Shown one piece after another: positions 59,240 to 64,000 of a stretch of DNA of 64,000 nucleotides. The number at the start of each line of letters is the position of its first letter. The stretch's first letter is position 1. Location: positions 5,518,001 to 5,582,000 of the forward strand of contig NZ_CP019038.1 of assembly GCF_001941825.1 (NCBI RefSeq), given 5' to 3'. A program made the position numbers and the translations under genes. The DNA comes from Massilia putida. GTDB lineage: Bacteria; Pseudomonadota; Gammaproteobacteria; Burkholderiales; Burkholderiaceae_D. A model generated the notes under the pieces. It was not told where the DNA came from. It worked only from the letters and a program-made list of their open reading frames with translations, and made no database searches.

Positions 59240-61034
59240 GTATCCCCGCCCGCAGCTGGTCCGCGACAATTGGATCAATCTGAACGGAAAATGGCGCTTT
59301 CGTTTCGACGATGAGCTGGTCAACAAGATGCCGGACGGCGTGACCGGCTGGACGCACGAGATCAATGTCCCGTTCGCGCCCGAAACCGAGATGTCCGGCA
59401 TCCAGGACACCGGCTTCCACCGCTTCTGCTGGTACGAGCGCGACTTCGAGCTGATGCCGGCCGAGGACCGTGTCATCCTACACTTCGGCGCCGTCGATTA
59501 TTTTTCCCGCGTGTGGGTCAACGGCCAGCTCGTGGCCGAGCACGAGGGCGGCCATACGCCGTTCCGTGCCGACATCACCCCCGCCTTGAGAGCGGACGGC
59601 AGGCAGACCGTGACCGTGTTCGTCGAGGACGATCCGGCCGACCTGGCCAAGCCCCGCGGCAAGCAGGACTGGCTGCTGGAACCGCACTCGATCTGGTATC
59701 CGCGCACGACCGGCATCTGGCAGACCGTGTGGGTCGAGAGGGTGTCGCGCACCTTCATCCAGACCTTGCGCTGGACGCCGCTGTTCGAAACCTTCGAGAT
59801 CGGTTGCGAAGTGTTTGCCGGCGGCGACATCCAGGAAGACATGTTTGTCGAGGTCAAGATTTGGCACGGCAAGCAGTTGCTGGCGGACGATAACTACAAG
59901 CTGCTGGCCGGCGAGGCGAACCGCAAGATCGCGCTGTCCGACCCCGGCATCGACGATTCGCGCAACGAATTGCTGTGGAGCCCCGAGCGTCCGACCTTGC
60001 TGGACGCCGAGGTGATTCTGCGCTGCGGCGACAGGATCGTCGACCACGTGAAGTCGTACACGGCGCTGCGCTCGTTCCACATCAACCGCGACCGCCTGCT
60101 GCTGAACGGCCGCCCGTATCCGCTGCGCCTCGTGCTCGACCAGGGCTACTGGAACGAATCGTTCATGACGGCGCCGTCGGACGAACACCTCAAGCGCGAC
60201 GTCGAACTGGCCAAGCTGATGGGCTTCAACGGCGTGCGCAAGCACCAGAAGATCGAAGATCCGCGCTACCTGTACTGGGCCGACAAGCTGGGGTTGCTCG
60301 TGTGGGAAGAGATGCCCTCGGCCTACCGCTTCGCCCCGCGCGCGATCACGCGCATGGTCAAGGAGTGGACCGAGGCCATCGAGCGCGACTACAGCCACCC
60401 CTGCATCATCGTGTGGGTGCCGTTCAACGAATCCTGGGGCGTGCCGAACCTGACGCTGACCCAGGCGCACCGCAACGCGGTCGAGGCGCTCTACCACCTG
60501 ACGCGCACCCTCGACTCGACCCGCCCGGTGATCGGCAACGACGGCTGGGAAGCCTCGGCCACCGACATCCTGGGTATCCATGATTACGACTGCAACCCGG
60601 ACAAGCTGAAGGCCCGCTACGAGGTCAGCGACCCCGTGCGCACGCTGTTCGATCAGCGCCGCCCCGGCGGACGCATCCTCACCTTGGACGGCTTCCCACA
60701 CCGCGGCCAGCCCATCGTGCTCACCGAATTCGGCGGCATCGCGTACGACCCGAACGCGACGCCCGAAGACGGCACGTGGGGCTATACCCGTGCCCACACG
60801 GCCGAGAGTTATCACGCGCTGTACCAACGGCTGCTGAAGGTGGTCAACGAGACCTTCATGTTCAGCGGCTTCTGCTATACCCAGTTCGCCGACACGTTCC
60901 AGGAAGCGAACGGCCTGCTCAATGCGGACCGTACACCCAAGCTGCCGTTCGAGGTGATCAGCGCGGCGACGCGCAACGTCGCCCTCGAACCGAAGGACGT
61001 GGAAGAGGAGGGAGACAAGCCGGGCAACGTTTGA
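59226..61034 (+). CDS. GH2-family glycosidase (probable beta-galactosidase)
   Basis: The 602-residue protein has the GH2 order: jelly-roll (WINLNGKWRFRFDDELV), immunoglobulin-like domain, and TIM barrel with acid/base Glu402 in PFNESWGVPN and nucleophile Glu501 in VLTEFGGIAY. It is shorter than LacZ and lacks its C-terminal domains. No signal peptide is present, so it acts in the cytoplasm. Overlap with galK by 14 bases and the operon context point to a galactoside, although GH2 also covers glucuronidases, mannosidases and arabinopyranosidases. AAGGAAAGGAAAA precedes the start. Confidence 0.88.
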   Translation: MSQFEYPRPQLVRDNWINLNGKWRFRFDDELVNKMPDGVTGWTHEINVPFAPETEMSGIQDTGFHRFCWYERDFELMPAEDRVILHFGAVDYFSRVWVNGQLVAEHEGGHTPFRADITPALRADGRQTVTVFVEDDPADLAKPRGKQDWLLEPHSIWYPRTTGIWQTVWVERVSRTFIQTLRWTPLFETFEIGCEVFAGGDIQEDMFVEVKIWHGKQLLADDNYKLLAGEANRKIALSDPGIDDSRNELLWSPERPTLLDAEVILRCGDRIVDHVKSYTALRSFHINRDRLLLNGRPYPLRLVLDQGYWNESFMTAPSDEHLKRDVELAKLMGFNGVRKHQKIEDPRYLYWADKLGLLVWEEMPSAYRFAPRAITRMVKEWTEAIERDYSHPCIIVWVPFNESWGVPNLTLTQAHRNAVEALYHLTRTLDSTRPVIGNDGWEASATDILGIHDYDCNPDKLKARYEVSDPVRTLFDQRRPGGRILTLDGFPHRGQPIVLTEFGGIAYDPNATPEDGTWGYTRAHTAESYHALYQRLLKVVNETFMFSGFCYTQFADTFQEANGLLNADRTPKLPFEVISAATRNVALEPKDVEEEGDKPGNV

Positions 61035-61132
61035 CGTCACGCGCCGCCCGGCGCGCTCCGAACCCTGTCGCGAGCACGGCACCCACAGGGCGCCTGCCTC
61101 CACCGCTGCGCGGTCACGCTTGGCCGCGCTGA

Positions 61133-61152
61133 CGGACGGACACGTCCGTCCG
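61133..61152 (+). terminator. Hairpin between GH2 and the glycosyltransferase fusion
   Basis: CGGACGGAC and GTCCGTCCG flank the two bases AC, giving a compact symmetrical sequence 98 bases past the GH2 stop. There is no T run. It could be a weak terminator or a protein-binding palindrome. Confidence 0.45.
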
Positions 61153-61203
61153 CAACGTATTTCGATCAACCGACCGCCCGCAGCGGGCGACAAGGAGCTC
61201 ATC

Positions 61204-63789
61204 ATGTCCACGATCGTCGTTTTCAGCCACCTGCGCTGGGATTTCGTCTTCCAGCGGCCGCAGCATCTGCTGTCGCGCCTGGCCCAGCATTATCCGGTCC
61301 TGTTCGTCGAGGAACCCGTGTACGACGACGGCGCGCCGTTCATGGAACGATCCAGCCCCGCACCGAACGTGACCGTGTGCCGCGCACACACCCCCATCCA
61401 TGCGAACGGTTTCCACGACGAACAGCTGCGGCTGCTCCAGCCGATGGTGGCGCAGCTGGCACCACCAGGAGAGGAAGTCGTCGCCTGGTTCTACACGCCG
61501 ATGGCCCTGCCGCTGCTGCAATCGCTGCGGCCCGCGCTCGTCGTGTACGACTGCATGGATGAATTGGCTGCATTCAGGAATCCTCCCAAACAATTGCTGC
61601 AGCGCGAAAGCGCGCTGCTGTCCATCGCCGACCTCGTGTTCGCGGGCGGTCCCAGCCTGTACGAGGCCAAGCGCCACCGCCACCCGAATGTCCACTGCTT
61701 TTCCAGCAGCGTGGACGTCGTGCACTTCCAGCAGGCGCTGGACCGCACGCGATCGCATCCGCAGCAGGACGCCATCCCGCACCCGCGCCTGGGCTTTTAT
61801 GGCGTGCTGGACGAGCGCTTCGACCCCGACCTCGTCGGCGCCGTGGCGGAAAGCCATCCCGAGTGGCAGATCGTGCTGGCCGGACCGATCGTCAAGATCG
61901 ATTCGGAGCGTCTTCCACGCCGCCCCAACATCCATTACCTGGGGCAGCAGCCGTACACGGCCTTGCCCGACCTGCTGGCCGGCTGGGACGTCTGCCTGAT
62001 GCCGTTCGCCATCAACGAGGCGACCAAATACATCAGCCCGACCAAGGTGCTCGAATACATGGCGGCCCAGTTGCCGATCGTCAGCACGCCGATCGCCGAC
62101 GTCGCCAATCCGTACGGCCACGTCGTCGCGATCGCCGCGACTCCCGACGAATTCATCGCCGCCTGCGAAGCGGCACTTGCGCAGACGTCGGAACAGCGCC
62201 GCCACATGATCGCCGCGATGCAGGCCGTCGTCGCCGCGACGTCGTGGGACAACACGGCCGCGCGCATGCGCGAGCTGATCGACACGGCGCCACCGCACAC
62301 GGACCGGCGCGCCACGCCGCGCAGCCCGGACGGGGCCAGCGACGGCGGCACCAAGATCAATCCGCTGCGCGCGCACGAGCCGCACGTGGGCACGATCGTC
62401 ATCGGCGGCGGGCCGACGGGCCTGTCGGCGGCGTACCACCTGGGCGCCGATACGCTGCTGCTGGACCGTAACGAGAGCATCGGCGGCTGGTGCCGCTCGA
62501 TCGAGGACAATGGCTTCACGTTCGATTACGCCGGCCACATCATGTTCTCGAACGACCCGTACGTCCTCAAGATGTACGAGGTGCTGCTGGGCGATAACGT
62601 ACACTGGCAGAACCGCGAGGCGTGGGTCTACAGCAAGGGCGTCTACACGCGCTATCCGTTCCAGGGTGCGCTGTATGGCCTGCCACCGAAAGTGATCACG
62701 GAATGCGTGATGGGCGCCATCGAAGCCCGCTACGAAAGCGCGGAAGGCAAGACGGCCGCCGCGCAAGCCATCGACGATTGCTGCGCCGACGGCACGACCG
62801 ACGTCTGCAACACGGACCGCGCCGTGAAGGGCGAGGTGCGGAACTTCGAACAATTCATCTACAAGGTATGGGGCAAGGGCATCGCGAAACACTTCGCGAT
62901 TCCGTACAACCGCAAGATCTGGACCGTGCCGCTGTCCGAGATGGAAACGTCGTGGCTCGGCGGCCGCGTGCCGCTGCCGAACCTGGAAGAAATCATCCAG
63001 GGCGCACTGGAGCCGTCGCCGAAACCGCTGGGGCCGAACGCCCGCTTCGGCTATCCGCTCAAGGGCGGCTTCCAGGCCTTGATGAACGGCTTCCTGCCTC
63101 ACATCAAGGGCAAGATCGAGCTGAGTGCGGACGTCGTGAAAGTCCTGCCGCGCGAACACATCGTCGCCCTGCGCGACGGCCGCCGCTTCCGCTACGACGA
63201 TCTGATTTCCACGATGCCGCTGCCGGAATTGATCAAGGCGATCGGCGACGAGGCGCCGGAAGAGGTGAGGGCGGCCGCGAAGGGCTTGCGCCACGTGTCG
63301 ATCCGCTGCGTGAACATCGGCATCGACCGCGTCGCCACGGACAAGCACTGGATTTACTATCCGGAAGACACGATCTTCCACCGCATCTTTGTGCAGGGCA
63401 ATGCGAGCCCCGGGTGCAATCCGCCGGGCGGCTTCGGGTTCACCTGCGAGATTTCGTACTCGCCGTATAAACCGCTGCCCGTCGACGGCGACGCGCTGAT
63501 CGCACGCGCCATCGCGGATTGCCGCAAGGTCGGGATGATCCAGGAGGGCGACAAGATCCTGGCCGCGAACCAGGTCGACATGCCCTACGCCTATGTGCTG
63601 TACGACCACGCGCGCGCCCGTAACGTCGAGACATGCAAGGCCTGGCTGAAGCAGTTCGACATCACGCTGGTCGGCCGCTACAGCGAGTGGGAATACTACA
63701 ATTCCGACCACGCCCTGCTGGCCGGCAAGCGCGGCGCGGACATCGTGCGTGCCAAGCGCACGCAGGCGCAGCAGGTCGGGACGGAATAA
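61204..63789 (+). CDS. Glycosyltransferase fused to UDP-galactopyranose-mutase-like flavoprotein
   Basis: The 861-residue protein joins two enzymes. Residues about 1-370 are a GT-B glycosyltransferase (FSHLRWDFVFQRPQHLLSRL, YDCMDELAAF, LGFYGVLDERFDPDLV, SPTKVLEYMAAQLPIVST). After a linker, residues about 393-861 are a Rossmann flavoprotein with GGGPTGLSAAYHL (from 401), ESIGGWCRSIEDNGFTFDYA, GHIMFSNDPYVL and FGYPLKGGFQALM. The second half resembles UDP-galactopyranose mutase and related amine-oxidase-like proteins. It may build a furanose-containing surface glycan or rearrange a nucleotide sugar before transfer. ATG 61204 has AAGGAG seven bases ahead. The specific sugars are unknown. Confidence 0.88.
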   Translation: MSTIVVFSHLRWDFVFQRPQHLLSRLAQHYPVLFVEEPVYDDGAPFMERSSPAPNVTVCRAHTPIHANGFHDEQLRLLQPMVAQLAPPGEEVVAWFYTPMALPLLQSLRPALVVYDCMDELAAFRNPPKQLLQRESALLSIADLVFAGGPSLYEAKRHRHPNVHCFSSSVDVVHFQQALDRTRSHPQQDAIPHPRLGFYGVLDERFDPDLVGAVAESHPEWQIVLAGPIVKIDSERLPRRPNIHYLGQQPYTALPDLLAGWDVCLMPFAINEATKYISPTKVLEYMAAQLPIVSTPIADVANPYGHVVAIAATPDEFIAACEAALAQTSEQRRHMIAAMQAVVAATSWDNTAARMRELIDTAPPHTDRRATPRSPDGASDGGTKINPLRAHEPHVGTIVIGGGPTGLSAAYHLGADTLLLDRNESIGGWCRSIEDNGFTFDYAGHIMFSNDPYVLKMYEVLLGDNVHWQNREAWVYSKGVYTRYPFQGALYGLPPKVITECVMGAIEARYESAEGKTAAAQAIDDCCADGTTDVCNTDRAVKGEVRNFEQFIYKVWGKGIAKHFAIPYNRKIWTVPLSEMETSWLGGRVPLPNLEEIIQGALEPSPKPLGPNARFGYPLKGGFQALMNGFLPHIKGKIELSADVVKVLPREHIVALRDGRRFRYDDLISTMPLPELIKAIGDEAPEEVRAAAKGLRHVSIRCVNIGIDRVATDKHWIYYPEDTIFHRIFVQGNASPGCNPPGGFGFTCEISYSPYKPLPVDGDALIARAIADCRKVGMIQEGDKILAANQVDMPYAYVLYDHARARNVETCKAWLKQFDITLVGRYSEWEYYNSDHALLAGKRGADIVRAKRTQAQQVGTE

Positions 63790-63790
63790 T

Positions 63791-63808
63791 AGCGCGCGGA
63801 CGCGCGCT
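63791..63808. terminator. Palindrome between convergent genes
   Basis: AGCGCGCG-GA-CGCGCGCT follows the fusion gene stop directly and touches the stop of the convergent gene. It may end both transcripts. No T run is present. Confidence 0.5.
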
Positions 63809-64000
63809 CAGTGCTGGATGACGCCGCTCGCCAGGCTTACCCGGTCGCCGGTGCGGAAATCGGGCGTCGTCTGCTGGGTGACGACCTGGGTGCTGCCGTC
63901 GTCCATGCGCAGCGTGATGCGATAGACGCGGTCGGCGGAACTACCGGTCGTGCCGCCGGCGCTGCTACCTTGTGCCATGCTGGCGCCGCTGCTGCTTTCG
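63808..64000 (-). CDS. C-terminal end of a glycine/serine-rich, SlyB-like outer-membrane lipoprotein
   Basis: On the minus strand a frame enters from beyond the window and ends at 63808-63810. The visible part reads ESSSGAS, then MAQGSSAGGTTGSSADRVYR, ITLRMDDGSTQVVTQQTTPD and FRTGDRVSLASGVIQH. The beta-stranded tail with MDDGSTQVVTQ and GDRV is typical of the soluble domain of SlyB/Pcp-type glycine-zipper lipoproteins. The lipobox and glycine zipper would lie outside the window. The internal ATG at 63978 is probably not the start. The assignment rests on about 64 residues. Confidence 0.6.
   Translation of the reverse strand, partial: ESSSGASMAQGSSAGGTTGSSADRVYRITLRMDDGSTQVVTQQTTPDFRTGDRVSLASGVIQH

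Noticed and set aside
61114..63711. 865-codon minus-strand open frame opposite the glycosyltransferase fusion
   Set aside because: No recognisable domains and shadow-like composition; the plus strand encodes two known folds.

Overview
The window is GC-rich throughout, with codons ending mostly in G or C. Its gene content resembles an environmental betaproteobacterium of the Burkholderiales, most likely the Massilia/Telluria group of the Oxalobacteraceae: TonB-dependent receptors paired with glycoside hydrolases, an oxidative (non-phosphorylating) L-arabinose pathway, and REP-like palindromes between operons. The taxonomic assignment is inference from gene content and sequence style. No rRNA, tRNA, CRISPR array, prophage or intact insertion sequence was seen.

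Layout. 1-5 kb: the end of a diguanylate cyclase gene, an OhrR-type peroxide sensor, an unknown protein overlapping a secreted GH43 enzyme, two broken genes (a LysR lacking its DNA-binding domain and a frameshifted DUF1857 gene), and an SPFH/prohibitin protein. 5-13 kb: a disaccharide phosphorolysis unit. A TonB receptor diverges from a LacI regulator, GH65 phosphorylase, beta-phosphoglucomutase and MFS transporter, and the shared intergenic region carries paired ATCGAT-centred palindromes. 13-16.5 kb: a LOV-PAS-GGDEF-EAL protein and a uracil-DNA glycosylase-like protein. 16.5-43 kb: a large L-arabinose/arabinan locus.

In the arabinose locus, secreted GH51, GH43 and GH127/146 enzymes (29.4-35.9 kb, plus 41.4 kb) would trim arabinan and arabinosides. 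A TonB receptor (16.6 kb) would bring oligosaccharides across the outer membrane. A GPH symporter (19.4 kb) and a YtfQ/YtfR/YtfT/YjfF-type ABC transporter (36.7-41.2 kb) would cross the inner membrane. An intracellular GH43 and a mutarotase would prepare the sugar. A dehydrogenase (28.4 kb), lactonase (22.9 kb), dehydratase (24.0 kb), FAH-fold second dehydratase (25.8 kb) and semialdehyde dehydrogenase (26.8 kb) would take L-arabinose to 2-oxoglutarate. A GbpR/GguR-like LysR regulator (42.4 kb) closes the locus. A shared element, AAAAATTGATTGGA or a close variant, lies upstream of the receptor, the dehydratase operon and the ABC operon, which suggests one regulon.

43-64 kb: an FAH hydrolase with a 2-hydroxyacid dehydrogenase; an M4 protease with its emfourin-type inhibitor; a MarR-controlled EmrB/NodT/EmrA efflux operon; an asparaginase; a small secreted protein; a pirin; an M20 dipeptidase; a galactose operon (galT, a degenerate M24 protein, galK, GH2); a glycosyltransferase fused to a UDP-galactopyranose-mutase-like flavoprotein; and the end of a glycine-rich outer-membrane lipoprotein-like gene running off the window. 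I found no clearly new defence or mobile system. The most interesting items are the inferred arabinose regulon, the M24 pseudoenzyme, the glycosyltransferase-flavoprotein fusion, the LOV c-di-GMP protein and the palindromic repeats.
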